From Bacteroidota bacterium (lineage in GTDB: Bacteria > Bacteroidota > Bacteroidia > Chitinophagales > BACL12), in contig JADKEK010000003.1 of the NCBI GenBank assembly GCA_016718035.1, positions 417,501 to 481,500 on the forward strand: a stretch of 64,000 nt of DNA, in the 5' to 3' direction. Below, piece by piece: positions 52,771 to 62,771 of the stretch. The translations under genes and the position numbers were made by a program. Position 1 is the first letter of the stretch. Every line of letters begins with the position of its first letter. A model generated the notes under the pieces. The model worked only from the letters and a program-made list of their open reading frames with translations. It did no database searches and had not been told where the DNA came from.

Positions 52771-53991
52771 TTATAACTCTAATAACAATTCAGTTACATC
52801 CATACCAAACAATAATTGTTCCGGCTTTTCTAATTGTTCTTTTACCCGCACAAGAAAACTTACTGACTCTTTACCATCAATTATACGATGGTCGTAACTT
52901 AATGCCAAATACATCATTGGGCGAATTACAACCTGTCCGTTTAATGCAATAGGCCGGTCCTGAATTTTGTGCATACCTAAAATCGCACTTTGAGGTGCGT
53001 TTATTATTGGCGTGCTCATGAGAGAGCCAAATACACCACCATTCGTAATAGTAAATGTTCCGCCCTGCATTTCTTCCAGCGATAAAATACCATCTCTTCC
53101 TTTAACGGCAAGCTCTTTAATTTTTGCTTCAACACCTGCCATACTCAAACTTTCTGCATTACGCAAAACCGGCACCACTAGCCCTTTTGGCGTAGATACA
53201 GCAATTGAGATATCACAATAATCGTTATAGATAACCGCATCATCATTAAAATATGCATTAACAGCAGGGAACTGTTGCAATGCATTACAACATGCTTTTA
53301 CAAAAAAGCTCATAAAGCCTAACCCTACTCCATGTTTTTTCTCAAATGCCACCTTATATTTTTCACGAATAGCCATAATTGCGCTCATATCTACTTCATT
53401 AAAAGTAGTGAGCATGGCTGTTTCATTTTTAACACCAACCAAACGTTTTGCAATAGTTTTGCGCAGTTTCGATACTTTTTCTTCGCGTTGATTTCTTGAG
53501 CCACGTTTTAATGCTGCAACTATTTCTTTTCCACCCACACCTTGTTGCAAAAATTGTAAAACATCATCTTTAGTTATTCGTCCACCTGCACCTGTTCCGG
53601 CAATTTTATTAATATCGATATTATTTTCTTTTGCGATATTTTCAGCCAATGGTGTTATATGTTTTTCTTCGGTAACAGCAGGTGTTATTTCTTTTTTAAC
53701 TTCTTGTTTTTCAGCTGCAGGAGCTTCTGTTTTTTTAGGTGCTGCTTCTATTGATACCGATGTATCGAGACTAGCAATTACATCACCTATTTTTAGTTCG
53801 GCGCCTTCCTCAGCTTTTAAGGTGATTTTTCCCGACTTTTCAGCAGGGAATTCCAGCGTTGCTTTGTCGCTTTCAAATTCGCATAGCGACTGATCAAGCG
53901 CAACTACTTCGCCATCTTTTACCAACCACTTGGATAAAGTTACCTCGTTTATAGATTCGCCTATTGTCGGCACTTTTAATTCGATAATCAT
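52771..53991 (-). CDS. odhB: 2-oxoglutarate dehydrogenase E2 (dihydrolipoyl succinyltransferase)
   Basis: It carries succinyl groups from E1 to CoA. The lipoyl domain (residues ~1-75) has the lipoyl Lys in CEFESDKATLEFPA. An Ala/Glu/Lys-rich linker, a peripheral-binding domain (ITPLAENIAKENNIDINKIAG plus GRITKDDVL) and the catalytic domain with ALSYDHRIIDGKESVSFL follow. It sits directly after odhA, the partner enzyme. Confidence 0.96.
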   Translation of the reverse strand: MIIELKVPTIGESINEVTLSKWLVKDGEVVALDQSLCEFESDKATLEFPAEKSGKITLKAEEGAELKIGDVIASLDTSVSIEAAPKKTEAPAAEKQEVKKEITPAVTEEKHITPLAENIAKENNIDINKIAGTGAGGRITKDDVLQFLQQGVGGKEIVAALKRGSRNQREEKVSKLRKTIAKRLVGVKNETAMLTTFNEVDMSAIMAIREKYKVAFEKKHGVGLGFMSFFVKACCNALQQFPAVNAYFNDDAVIYNDYCDISIAVSTPKGLVVPVLRNAESLSMAGVEAKIKELAVKGRDGILSLEEMQGGTFTITNGGVFGSLMSTPIINAPQSAILGMHKIQDRPIALNGQVVIRPMMYLALSYDHRIIDGKESVSFLVRVKEQLEKPEQLLFGMDVTELLLEL

Positions 53992-54014
53992 ATGCTTAAT
54001 ATATAATGTTACGG

Positions 54015-56756
54015 TTATTTGGCAAATGCCTCTTCTACAATGTCGTTTTGTTCTTTGGCATGAATTTTTGCAAATCCTGTTGCCGGTGATGCACTCGATT
54101 TTCTGCTTACCTTTTTACTGATTTTGTTGCCAAGTAAATTCCAAATATAAAACCAGCCTCCCATATTGCGAGGTTCTTCCTGCACCCAAACCAACTCAGC
54201 TTGATTATATTTTTCCATTTGCGCATTTAATTGTGTCATTGGAAACGGATACAATTGTTCCAAACGTAAAATGGCGGTGTCGGTCCGGTTATTTTTTTGC
54301 TGATAATCCAACAAATCGAAATATACTTTACCACTGCACAAAATAATTCGTTTTACTTTCTTCGCTTCAGCATAATCATCGCCAATTAATTCGTGGAATT
54401 TACCTTCCGATAATTCCTGAATATTTGATTGCACTAATGGGTGACGCAGTAAACTTTTCGGGCTCATATTCACCAATGGTCTTCTGAAATCGAATGCCAA
54501 CTGGCGACGCAACACATGAAAGAAATTTGCTGGTGTAGTAATGTTGGTCACTACCATATTACCTTCGGCACATAACTGTAAAAACCGCTCCAGCCTTGCA
54601 CTTGAGTGTTCCGGGCCCTGACCTTCATAACCATGTGGAAGCAACATGACCAATCCACTCATACGTTGCCATTTACTTACACTTGCAGCAATAAACTGGT
54701 CGATAATTGTTTGTGCACCATTATTAAAATCACCAAATTGAGCTTCCCAAATTACCAGATGGTCAGGTGAAGCGAGACTGTATCCGAATTCAAATCCCAA
54801 AACACCAAATTCACTTAACAATGAATTATAAATACGGAATTTACCTTGTTTTTCTGCAAGATAATTTAAGCGTATATATTCTTCGTTGGTATTTTCTTCA
54901 CGCAAAACAGCATGGCGGTGACTAAATGTTCCTCTGCGAACATCCTGACCACTCATACGCACATCTTTACCATCTAATAAAATTGAACCATAAGCCATTA
55001 ATTCAGCTAATGCCCAGTCCACTTTATTTTCAGCAATTAATTTTTTATTTGTTTCAAATAATTTTTCAATTTTTTTCAACTTCACAAATCCTTCCGGCAC
55101 CTTAAACATATTGTCAACCATTTGTTGAACATGTTTTTGTGTAATTTTAGTTTCGGGTAAATTTGCAAAATCAACAGGAATATCAATTATTTTTTTCAGT
55201 TTACGCCAGGCTTCTTCAGGTGCCTGATATTGATAAGTTAAAGGTTGTTGTTTTATCTGATCTAAACGTTGTTGTAATTCATTCCAGAAATCTTTTTCCA
55301 TATCAGTAGCCAACTCTTTATCAATATCATGGCTTGATAATAATTTCTGAACATAGATTTCGCGCGGATTTTTTTTATTTTCAATCAGCTTATATAATGT
55401 TGGTTGTGTGTATTTTGGATCATCCCCTTCGTTGTGACCGTGTTTGCGATAACACACCATGTCAACAAAAATATCCTTATTAAATTCCTGGCGATAATCA
55501 ACTGCTAATTCGCAGGCAAAAACTACTGCTTCAGCATCATCACCATTCACATGAATTACAGGCGCCTGAACTGTTGCAGCATAACTGGTGCAATAATTAC
55601 TGGTACGTGCATCATCAAAATCGGTAGTAAATCCAATCTGATTATTAATCACAAAATGAATTGTTCCACCAACGCGAAAACCTTTCAGTTTACTCATTTG
55701 TAATACTTCGTAAACAACACCCTGTCCGGCTACTGCAGCATCACCATGAATTGTAATTGGCAACACCTTATCCCAATCTTCAGCATACATTACATCTGTT
55801 TTCGCACGCACAAAACCCTGCATAACAGGATTTACCGCTTCGAGATGTGATGGGTTCGGAGTGAGTTTCAAATGCACCATTTTATCACCGGTAGTTTTTA
55901 TTTGCGATGAATAACCAAGATGATATTTCACATCACCATCACCCATCGTAGTATCCGGAATAGTATTTCCCTCAAACTCATTAAATATTTGCTCGTATGT
56001 TTTTCCAAGAATATTGGCGAGTACATTTAAACGTCCGCGGTGAGCCATTCCAAAAACAAATTCTTCAACGCCAAGGTCGGCACCGCGATTTATTATTGCG
56101 TCTAGTCCTGCAATAGTTGATTCACCACCTTCTAATGAAAATCGTTTTTGCCCTATATATTTTTTATCTAAAAATTGTTCAAAAACTACAGTCTCATTTA
56201 ATTTTTTAAGAATACGTTGTTTTTGTTGTGTGCTAAATTGAATGGCAACTGCATTTTTTTCAATTTTATCTTGAAACCATTGTTTTTCAATTGGCTCTAT
56301 GATATAATCATATTCAAAACCTAAGCTTTTACAATAGGCCGCTTCAAGATGTGTGATAATGGACTGCAATGTTGCCCCATTTAAGCCCAAACTATTGCCA
56401 GCTGCAAACGTTTTATTTAAATCGGCTTCGGTAAAACCCAATTGCGACAGCGATAAATTGGCATGTCGGTCTTTACGGGGTTTTAACGGATTGGTTATGG
56501 CAATCAAATGGCCTTTTTCCCGGTAGGCCAGTATGAGATTGTATACTTTTAATTCTTCAGTAAGTTGCTGCCCGTTGATATTTCCGGCGGTTGCAGTGCT
56601 TTGCTCATTTGATAAAAAATTCGTTTGAGCGAAATCAAATCCCTCAAAAAATTGCTTCCACTCAGCATCAACTGCCTGAGGATTAACCTTAAACGTATTA
56701 TAAAGCGACTCAATATAAGCCGGTTCTGCATTTGCGATATAAGAAAACTTGTCCAT
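54015..56756 (-). CDS. odhA: 2-oxoglutarate dehydrogenase E1
   Basis: This thiamine-diphosphate-dependent decarboxylase of the citric acid cycle has 913 residues, a typical length. Features are the TPP-binding GDAAVAGQGVVYEVLQMSKL region, FSLEGGESTIAGLDAIINRG, GMAHRGRLNVLANI, CYRKHGHNEGDDP and LLPHGYEGQGPEHSSARLERFLQLCAEGN, given here as its main part. It is the first gene of an operon with odhB, which starts 23 bases after its stop. Confidence 0.97.
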   Translation of the reverse strand: MDKFSYIANAEPAYIESLYNTFKVNPQAVDAEWKQFFEGFDFAQTNFLSNEQSTATAGNINGQQLTEELKVYNLILAYREKGHLIAITNPLKPRKDRHANLSLSQLGFTEADLNKTFAAGNSLGLNGATLQSIITHLEAAYCKSLGFEYDYIIEPIEKQWFQDKIEKNAVAIQFSTQQKQRILKKLNETVVFEQFLDKKYIGQKRFSLEGGESTIAGLDAIINRGADLGVEEFVFGMAHRGRLNVLANILGKTYEQIFNEFEGNTIPDTTMGDGDVKYHLGYSSQIKTTGDKMVHLKLTPNPSHLEAVNPVMQGFVRAKTDVMYAEDWDKVLPITIHGDAAVAGQGVVYEVLQMSKLKGFRVGGTIHFVINNQIGFTTDFDDARTSNYCTSYAATVQAPVIHVNGDDAEAVVFACELAVDYRQEFNKDIFVDMVCYRKHGHNEGDDPKYTQPTLYKLIENKKNPREIYVQKLLSSHDIDKELATDMEKDFWNELQQRLDQIKQQPLTYQYQAPEEAWRKLKKIIDIPVDFANLPETKITQKHVQQMVDNMFKVPEGFVKLKKIEKLFETNKKLIAENKVDWALAELMAYGSILLDGKDVRMSGQDVRRGTFSHRHAVLREENTNEEYIRLNYLAEKQGKFRIYNSLLSEFGVLGFEFGYSLASPDHLVIWEAQFGDFNNGAQTIIDQFIAASVSKWQRMSGLVMLLPHGYEGQGPEHSSARLERFLQLCAEGNMVVTNITTPANFFHVLRRQLAFDFRRPLVNMSPKSLLRHPLVQSNIQELSEGKFHELIGDDYAEAKKVKRIILCSGKVYFDLLDYQQKNNRTDTAILRLEQLYPFPMTQLNAQMEKYNQAELVWVQEEPRNMGGWFYIWNLLGNKISKKVSRKSSASPATGFAKIHAKEQNDIVEEAFAK

Positions 56757-56942
56757 GCGCTGCGGTTCTTTGCCTGTTTAACAAAGTATTTTACACTTTG
56801 GTTTGGAAGGGCAAATATCGGGGTTTTTGAGGGGAAAATCGCGAAATATTGTTGAAAATTACATCTTATAATAATTTGGGTAACGTTAAATCTGCATAAA
56901 TTTCATATCGTTTTTCAGGTATTGAAAATGGTTTTTATCCAG

Positions 56943-56950
56943 TACTTTTG
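56943..56950 (+). promoter_or_regulatory. -7 element (TACTTTTG) of the class IV aminotransferase gene
   Basis: TACTTTTG matches TAnnTTTG and ends four bases before the ATG at 56955, making the upstream start at 56922 unlikely. Confidence 0.6.
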
Positions 56951-56954
56951 TGTC

Positions 56955-57779
56955 ATGCCACAAACCTTAGCCTTTCGCGATAACCAATATCTCCACAAAT
57001 CGGAAATCCGAATAGGATTAGACGACCTTGGATTTGAACGCGGATTTGGTGTTTTTGACTATTGCAGAGTGCGTAATGGGAAGGTTACATTTTTAAATGA
57101 CCATCTGGAACGATTAAACCATTCTCAATCGGTATTACAACTTGCAGCACCTGCCGACATTAATATTATTCGTGAAGCAGTTTTGAAATTGCAGCAGGCA
57201 AATGGATTAAATGATGCCTATTTTAAAATTATCATCACTGCAAGGATGGTGAATCAACAATTACAACCCATTATTACCATTTATCAGGACAGCTGGAAAC
57301 CTTATGCAGATGCAATGTATGAGAAAGGAGTATCGCTTATTTTAGAAGAATATGACAAACCATTTGCCTCCTATAAAACAACTTTTTATTTAGGTTCTTT
57401 CAGGTTATTACCACGCATGTATGCTAACGGCAGTGAAGATGTATTATTTTATTATAATGATGAAGTAAGAGAATGTGCGAGATGTAATTTTTTTATTGTA
57501 AAAAACGGACTTATATATACGCCAAACGAAAATATGTTATTGGGTGTAACGCGCAAACATGTAATTCAATGTGCGAAACAAGATCAAATGGTAATTGAAC
57601 AACCTATTTCTGTAAAAACACTTTTTGAAGCAGATGAAGTATTTATTACCAGCACTACTAGGAATATAATGCCGATTGTAAAAATTGAAGATAAATTTAT
57701 AGGAAACGGGAAACCGGGTGCATTAACTTTATCGCTTATGCATAGGTTTGAAAATTATTGTAAAAATTATGCTGAGTGA
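56955..57779 (+). CDS. Class IV (PabC/IlvE-like) aminotransferase
   Basis: This PLP-dependent enzyme of the fold-IV group (branched-chain aminotransferase, D-amino-acid transaminase or aminodeoxychorismate lyase) has 274 residues. Family blocks are GFERGFGVFDYCRV, LNDHLERL, YKTTFYLGSF (probable PLP Lys in YKTT), RECARCNFFIVKNGLIYTP and LLGVTRKHVIQCAK. The PLP Lys block is divergent. Which of the three activities it has cannot be told. It is linked to the AlkD-like gene by an 11-base overlap. Confidence 0.82.
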   Translation: MPQTLAFRDNQYLHKSEIRIGLDDLGFERGFGVFDYCRVRNGKVTFLNDHLERLNHSQSVLQLAAPADINIIREAVLKLQQANGLNDAYFKIIITARMVNQQLQPIITIYQDSWKPYADAMYEKGVSLILEEYDKPFASYKTTFYLGSFRLLPRMYANGSEDVLFYYNDEVRECARCNFFIVKNGLIYTPNENMLLGVTRKHVIQCAKQDQMVIEQPISVKTLFEADEVFITSTTRNIMPIVKIEDKFIGNGKPGALTLSLMHRFENYCKNYAE

Positions 57780-58329
57780 TATTCAACAAACATTAAAAGA
57801 CAATTCCGAAGCAGACTTTGCAGAAAAAATGAAAACTGTTGCTCCGGGTGCTAAACGCATTTACGGTGTGCGTATGCCGGTGTTAAATGAAATCGCCAAA
57901 GTAGCCAAGGATGGCGGGTTTGAGCTGATTGAACAACTGTGGGAAGCAGGCGCTTATGAAGAAAGAATGTTAGCTGCAAAAACCTTACATAAGGTTGCTA
58001 AAAAAGACCCTGAAAAGGCAATAGCACTGGTGAAAAAATATTCGAAAGCAATTGACAATTGGGCTTTGTGTGATACGCTTGGAATGCAAAGTTTAAAAGC
58101 AATAAATAAAATTCGCAGCAAAGAAATTTTTGCACTTGCTAATGAATTATCTTCTTCACCTGTGATGTGGCAACGCAGATTGTCGATGGTATTATTGGAA
58201 GATTTTTGCAAACAACCTGTTTTTCATAACACCATTCAGGAAATGGTAAACAAGCATAAAGGCGATAAAGAATATTACATTAAAAAGGCAGTAATTTGGC
58301 TCGAAGCGAGTTTAAAAAAACATCAATAA
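57769..58329 (+). CDS. AlkD-like DNA alkylation repair protein (HEAT-like repeats)
   Basis: It resembles the AlkD family, DNA glycosylases built of HEAT-like helical repeats. Seen are GAKRIYGVRMPVLNEIAKV, AYEERMLAAKTLHKVAKK, IDNWALCDTLGMQSL and WQRRLSMVLLEDF, in the order known from the family. It would remove alkylated bases. The ATG at 57769 overlaps the preceding stop; the 57748 start is less likely. Confidence 0.83.
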   Translation: MLSDIQQTLKDNSEADFAEKMKTVAPGAKRIYGVRMPVLNEIAKVAKDGGFELIEQLWEAGAYEERMLAAKTLHKVAKKDPEKAIALVKKYSKAIDNWALCDTLGMQSLKAINKIRSKEIFALANELSSSPVMWQRRLSMVLLEDFCKQPVFHNTIQEMVNKHKGDKEYYIKKAVIWLEASLKKHQ

Positions 58330-58375
58330 TTGAACTATTTCCATTTTGATAACATTAACACACTAAATTAACAAC

Positions 58376-58720
58376 ATGAATTGGATTGAATTAGGCACGG
58401 AACAGGAACTACTTAAACTTACAGAAAAATCGTTTACTCAGCCGCAAGCTATTTTTAAACATAGTACAACATGTGGAACCAGTTTTCACGTTAAAATGAT
58501 GCTTGAAGATGAGGTTACACCTGAAAATATTGATTTTCACTACTTAGACTTATTAGCCAACAGACCATTATCCAATAAAATTGCTACTCAGTTTAATGTG
58601 CATCATGAATCGCCACAAATTTTGATTATAAAAGACGGAAAATGCGTCTATCACACTTCGCATTTGGCGATAAGGATGGAAAAAATAAGTCAGTTTGCCA
58701 AGCCTGAACTAAGCCTCTAA
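58376..58720 (+). CDS. YtxJ-like bacillithiol-system thioredoxin-fold protein
   Basis: This is a 114-residue thioredoxin-fold protein with a single Cys in IFKHSTTCGTSFHVK and the proline-containing strand HESPQILII. It matches the YtxJ family, linked with bacillithiol redox metabolism in Bacteroidota and Bacillota. The single active-site Cys fits a bacilliredoxin-like monothiol role. It lies directly before the arsenosugar-type genes, which is suggestive as thiols take part in arsenic chemistry, but that is inference. Confidence 0.85.
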   Translation: MNWIELGTEQELLKLTEKSFTQPQAIFKHSTTCGTSFHVKMMLEDEVTPENIDFHYLDLLANRPLSNKIATQFNVHHESPQILIIKDGKCVYHTSHLAIRMEKISQFAKPELSL

Positions 58721-58814
58721 GGCCCAATTACTTAAACATTTGTTAAAATCCTCCGGTTTAGGAATAGTTTTCTATTTTAGCCGAACCAAATCAGGCATAT
58801 TTGGTTAAGGACAC

Positions 58815-59519
58815 ATGGCTATTAGTCAACAACAAAATACCGCACTTTTGCTTTTTACCCGCTCTCAACAAGAAGAGGCGCGTGTAAAAGACTTTTCGTC
58901 GGTGCATAGCCTACGCTCAAACAGCCTGATAGCAGGTCATTTGATCAGCCACGCCGAAAAAACCGCCAGAAGTACCGGATTACCTTGTTTTGTTATCAAT
59001 TCCGCTCATCAGCACGGCAATACTTTTGGCGAAAAATTAAGTGATGCCTTTCAACAAATATTTAAACTGGGTTTTGAAAACGTAATTGCCATCGGAAACG
59101 ACTGTCCTTCGCTTTCTGCACAAGATTTGCGAACCGCAGCTTTCCAATTAACTTCAAAACAGGCAGTTTTAGGGCCGGCAAGCGATGGCGGCTTATATCT
59201 TATCGGTTTAAATAAAAGTGCATTCCACGCAGTATCTTTTTCCGCATTACCTTGGGAAACTGCAATTGTGCAGGATATGATGCAGGTATATTTATCTGAC
59301 AAGGCTATTACCTATATTTTATCTGATGTTAAGGAGGATATTGATTTTGGCAAACAGCTCAACTCAGTTTTAGCAGGCAGCCATATCAGTTTGCACTTAC
59401 GCACTTCTATACGCAGTATTATTGCTTCAATTGTTCAGCAATTCAGCAAACAATTCCAACATCCAATTACGATAAATCATCGTATATACACTTCATTGCG
59501 GGCGCCGCCGGTTTATTAA
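58815..59519 (+). CDS. DUF2064/TIGR04282-type glycosyltransferase-like protein, copy 1
   Basis: The protein resembles the DUF2064 family of glycosyltransferase-A fold proteins. NTALLLFTRSQQEEARVK is the start, IGNDCPSLSAQDL holds a DxD-like acidic site, and LGPASDGGLYLIGLNKSAF is the family signature. It is a divergent relative of the gene at 61071. The second half (after residue ~190) differs and carries extra basic residues. It probably transfers a sugar in the arsenosugar pathway, by association. Confidence 0.75.
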   Translation: MAISQQQNTALLLFTRSQQEEARVKDFSSVHSLRSNSLIAGHLISHAEKTARSTGLPCFVINSAHQHGNTFGEKLSDAFQQIFKLGFENVIAIGNDCPSLSAQDLRTAAFQLTSKQAVLGPASDGGLYLIGLNKSAFHAVSFSALPWETAIVQDMMQVYLSDKAITYILSDVKEDIDFGKQLNSVLAGSHISLHLRTSIRSIIASIVQQFSKQFQHPITINHRIYTSLRAPPVY

Positions 59520-59613
59520 TCTTATTTATTCGTTTTTATTTACATGTCACCTGCAACAGCAAGTGGTGTGTTATTTTACATTTAATAATTTATTTTAAAT
59601 CAAACATATAACA

Positions 59614-59952
59614 ATGGAAAGAACTACCTATTACGACCCGAAAGACCTAAAAAAATTTGGTGATATCTCTAAATGGGATGCTGAATTAGGAAAAGCATTT
59701 TTTGATTATTATGGAAAAGTTTTTGCAGAAGGCGCATTAACTGAACGTGAAAAAAGTTTAATAGCCCTTGCTGTAGCGCATGCAATTCAGTGTCCTTATT
59801 GTATTGATGCATATACGCAAGATACTATGGCTAAAGGTTGTGATGAAGAACAAATGATGGAAGCCATACATGTTGCGGCTGCAATTCGTGGTGGTGCATC
59901 TTTAGTGCATGGCACACAAATGATGAATAAATTCAAAGACCTAACGATGTAA
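59614..59952 (+). CDS. Carboxymuconolactone decarboxylase-like (AhpD-type) protein of an arsenosugar cluster
   Basis: The 112-residue protein has the CMD/AhpD motif CPYCIDAYTQDTMAKG (CxxC plus acidic and His residues) and resembles the arsenosugar biosynthesis-associated peroxidase-like group. The CxxC site suggests a redox role. It is the gene directly before arsS, with 45 bases between. Confidence 0.85.
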   Translation: MERTTYYDPKDLKKFGDISKWDAELGKAFFDYYGKVFAEGALTEREKSLIALAVAHAIQCPYCIDAYTQDTMAKGCDEEQMMEAIHVAAAIRGGASLVHGTQMMNKFKDLTM

Positions 59953-59997
59953 TGTTAGTTAAATTTTCAGGCATACTTTTTTAATTATTCGAAACAA

Positions 59998-61056
59998 ATG
60001 AGTTCAAAAAAATCATTACACGCTTTACATCACAAATTAGCTGATAACGATTATCAGTTAAAAGTGCTCGAAACACATGAAATTTCTACTGTAGATTTTG
60101 AGCGCTTTGATGATAAGTTAAAAAGCATCGGATTGTTTCCGCTTAAGCCAACCAATACTGAAATTTTCCAGGTAAATGTTGGCTATATGTGTAATCAAAC
60201 GTGCGCGCATTGTCATGTTGATGCAGGTCCCGACAGAAAAGAAATTATGACCCGGGAAACCATGCAACAATGTCTCGATGCATTGGCAAAAACAAACATT
60301 CCAACTGTAGATTTAACAGGCGGTGCACCGGAAATGAATCCGGACTTCAGATGGTTTGTTGAAGAGATTACCAAGTTGGGCAGAAAAACAATGGTAAGAT
60401 GTAATTTGACCATCATTATGGCAAATAAAAAATACCATGACCTGCCACAATTTTTTGCTGAACATAAAATAGAAGTTGTTTCTTCTTTACCATTTTACAA
60501 TAAATCGCGCACCGATGCTCAGCGTGGTGACGGCGTTTTTGAAGATAGTATTAAAGCGCTTCAAATGCTAAATGAAGTTGGTTATGGCAAACCCGGAAGT
60601 GGTTTAATTTTAAATCTTGTTTATAATCCTAGTGGCGCATTTTTACCCGGCAGTCAAGCCTCTTTAGAAGCGCAGTTCAAAAAAGAACTCAAAAGGTTAT
60701 ATCAAATCGATTTCAATAGTTTATTCTGTATTACCAATATGCCCATTTCCCGCTTCTTGGAATATTTAATTGACAGCGGCAATTATGAGGAATACATGCA
60801 AAAATTAGTTGAAGCATTTAATCCTATAGCAGCACAAAACGTAATGTGCCGCAATACCGTTTCTATTGGCTGGGATGGCAATATTTATGATTGCGATTTT
60901 AATCAGATGCTTGGATTAAAAGTTAATCACGGTGCTCCTAATCATATCAGCAATTGGGATTTAGAATTATTAAATAATCGCGAAATTGTGCTCAACCAGC
61001 ACTGCTTCGGCTGCACAGCAGGCAGCGGCAGCAGTTGCGGTGGTTCAGTTGCGTAA
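59998..61056 (+). CDS. arsS: Arsenosugar biosynthesis radical SAM protein ArsS
   Basis: The radical-SAM motif is CNQTCAHC (CxxxCxxC) in VGYMCNQTCAHCHVDAGP. DLTGGAPEMNPDF and VSSLPFYNKSRTD follow. The C-terminal Cys-rich block (CFGCTAGSGSSCGGSVA) is the ArsS hallmark. ArsS is thought to join a deoxyadenosyl group to an arsenic compound, giving the dimethylarsinoyl-sugar precursor. It lies in a cluster with ArsM, DUF2064 and the CMD protein. Confidence 0.93.
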   Translation: MSSKKSLHALHHKLADNDYQLKVLETHEISTVDFERFDDKLKSIGLFPLKPTNTEIFQVNVGYMCNQTCAHCHVDAGPDRKEIMTRETMQQCLDALAKTNIPTVDLTGGAPEMNPDFRWFVEEITKLGRKTMVRCNLTIIMANKKYHDLPQFFAEHKIEVVSSLPFYNKSRTDAQRGDGVFEDSIKALQMLNEVGYGKPGSGLILNLVYNPSGAFLPGSQASLEAQFKKELKRLYQIDFNSLFCITNMPISRFLEYLIDSGNYEEYMQKLVEAFNPIAAQNVMCRNTVSIGWDGNIYDCDFNQMLGLKVNHGAPNHISNWDLELLNNREIVLNQHCFGCTAGSGSSCGGSVA

Positions 61057-61070
61057 AAAAATAAACATAT

Positions 61071-61679
61071 ATGCAACAAAAACCGGCATTAATTATCATG
61101 TTAAAAAACCCAGTATTGGGTAAAGTGAAAACGCGTTTGGCAGCAGACATTGGCGACGAACAAGCACTTAAAATATATCAGGAATTATTACAGCATACAC
61201 TTGCTGTTTCTAAAAACATCCAAGCTGATAAATTTATTTTTTACAGCGATGTAGTTGAACGGTCCGATATGTTTGACAACAGTGCTTATAAAAAATATGT
61301 GCAGTGCAGTGGCGATTTAGGTGTACGGATGGATTATGCATTTTCTATTCCATTTAAAAATGAATACCAGCATGTTGTTATGATTGGTGCCGATTGTTAT
61401 GACATTACACAACAACATATTGAACAAGCATTTGAAGCACTTGCGAATAACAATGATTTTGTAATTGGGCCTGCCAACGATGGTGGTTATTACTTAATAG
61501 GTATGAAAAAATGGAACCGTTGGGTGTTGGAAAATAAAAACTGGAGTACAGCTACTTTATTTGATGAAACAAAAAATGACATCTTAAGCAGAAACGGGAA
61601 ATTGTTTGAACTGCCAACACTTTCAGATATTGACACAATAGCAGATATTCAATCACACTTACAATTGCAAAATTTATGA
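61071..61679 (+). CDS. DUF2064/TIGR04282-type arsenosugar glycosyltransferase-like protein, copy 2
   Basis: It has PALIIMLKNPVLGKVKTRLA, the nucleotide-binding start of the group, IGADCYDITQQHI, and GPANDGGYYLIGMKKWNRW. It is closer to the usual family form than the copy at 58815. Its stop overlaps the transporter ATG (ATGA), so the two are coupled. Confidence 0.88.
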   Translation: MQQKPALIIMLKNPVLGKVKTRLAADIGDEQALKIYQELLQHTLAVSKNIQADKFIFYSDVVERSDMFDNSAYKKYVQCSGDLGVRMDYAFSIPFKNEYQHVVMIGADCYDITQQHIEQAFEALANNNDFVIGPANDGGYYLIGMKKWNRWVLENKNWSTATLFDETKNDILSRNGKLFELPTLSDIDTIADIQSHLQLQNL

Positions 61680-62758
61680 CAGAAATTATTATCATATTAG
61701 CAGCTTGTTTTCTGGCATTTTCAAATGGTGCAAACGATAATTTCAAAGGCGTTTCGACATTATTCGGAAGTGGCACAACCAATTTTAAATCTGCGCTAAA
61801 TTGGGGAACAATAACAACCTTGGCAGGATGTATTTTTGCCGTTTTTATTGCTCAGGGATTAATGAAAAATTTTTCCGGAAAGGGATTAATACCTGATGAA
61901 GCATTAAAAGACCCTTCGTTAGCAATTGCCGTTGCACTTGGCGCTGCGAGCACCGTTTTTCTGGCTACCAAAATTGGTATTCCAATTTCAACAACACATG
62001 CAATTGTTGGCGCTTTAGTTGGTGCCGGATTTGTTTCTGTTGGCAATGCATTAAACTTCAATCAACTCGGCGAAGTATTTCTAAAACCACTTTTGTTAAG
62101 TCCATTTATTGCTTGTGCATCAGCAATTATTTTATATATCATCTTCAGGCAATTAAGATTATTATTGAAAATCGACAAACAAACACATCTCGTGGTTGAT
62201 GCTCCTAGTGCAGATTCAAATAATATAATGGCTCCGGGAATTTCACTGAGCAATAATTACCGTGAAAGTTATAATGGCAAAATTATTGGCTTTAGTGCTC
62301 AAAAAATATTAGACGGATTACATTATATCAGCGCAGGAGCAGTTGGTTTTGCAAGAGGTATGAACGATGCGCCAAAAATTGCAGGCTTATTATTGCTCGT
62401 TAATTTTTTATCCGTTCCATGGATGCTTATTATGATTGCCGTAATTATGGCAGTTGGCGGTTTACTGAATTCGAAAAAAGTTGCACAAACCATGAGTAAA
62501 AAAATCACCTATATGAATCCCGGACAAGGATTTACTTCCAACTTGATTACCGCAATTTTAGTGTGGACAGCCAGTGCAAGCGGATTGCCTGTATCCACTA
62601 CGCATGTTTCAGTAGGTGGAATTTTTGGTATTGGCGTCGTAAACAAAAAAGCAGATTATAAAATGATTGGAAAAATTGCTGGATCTTGGGTATTAACATT
62701 ACCTATAGCTGCAATATTATCCGGAATTATATTTTTCATTACATCAAACATTATTTAA
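61676..62758 (+). CDS. PiT-family inorganic phosphate transporter
   Basis: This membrane protein has about ten hydrophobic segments. The two PiT signatures are present: SNGANDNFKGVSTLFGSG and GFARGMNDAPKIAGLLLL, and the two internal repeats are visible (VPISTTHAIVGALVGAG-type and LPVSTTHVSVGGIFGIG). It moves phosphate with H+ or Na+; arsenate, a phosphate mimic, can use such carriers. Its place between a DUF2064 gene and arsM, overlapping the former, suggests a role in this pathway, perhaps arsenate uptake or phosphate balance. Confidence 0.92.
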   Translation: MTEIIIILAACFLAFSNGANDNFKGVSTLFGSGTTNFKSALNWGTITTLAGCIFAVFIAQGLMKNFSGKGLIPDEALKDPSLAIAVALGAASTVFLATKIGIPISTTHAIVGALVGAGFVSVGNALNFNQLGEVFLKPLLLSPFIACASAIILYIIFRQLRLLLKIDKQTHLVVDAPSADSNNIMAPGISLSNNYRESYNGKIIGFSAQKILDGLHYISAGAVGFARGMNDAPKIAGLLLLVNFLSVPWMLIMIAVIMAVGGLLNSKKVAQTMSKKITYMNPGQGFTSNLITAILVWTASASGLPVSTTHVSVGGIFGIGVVNKKADYKMIGKIAGSWVLTLPIAAILSGIIFFITSNII

Positions 62759-62771
62759 AACAATAAAGCAT

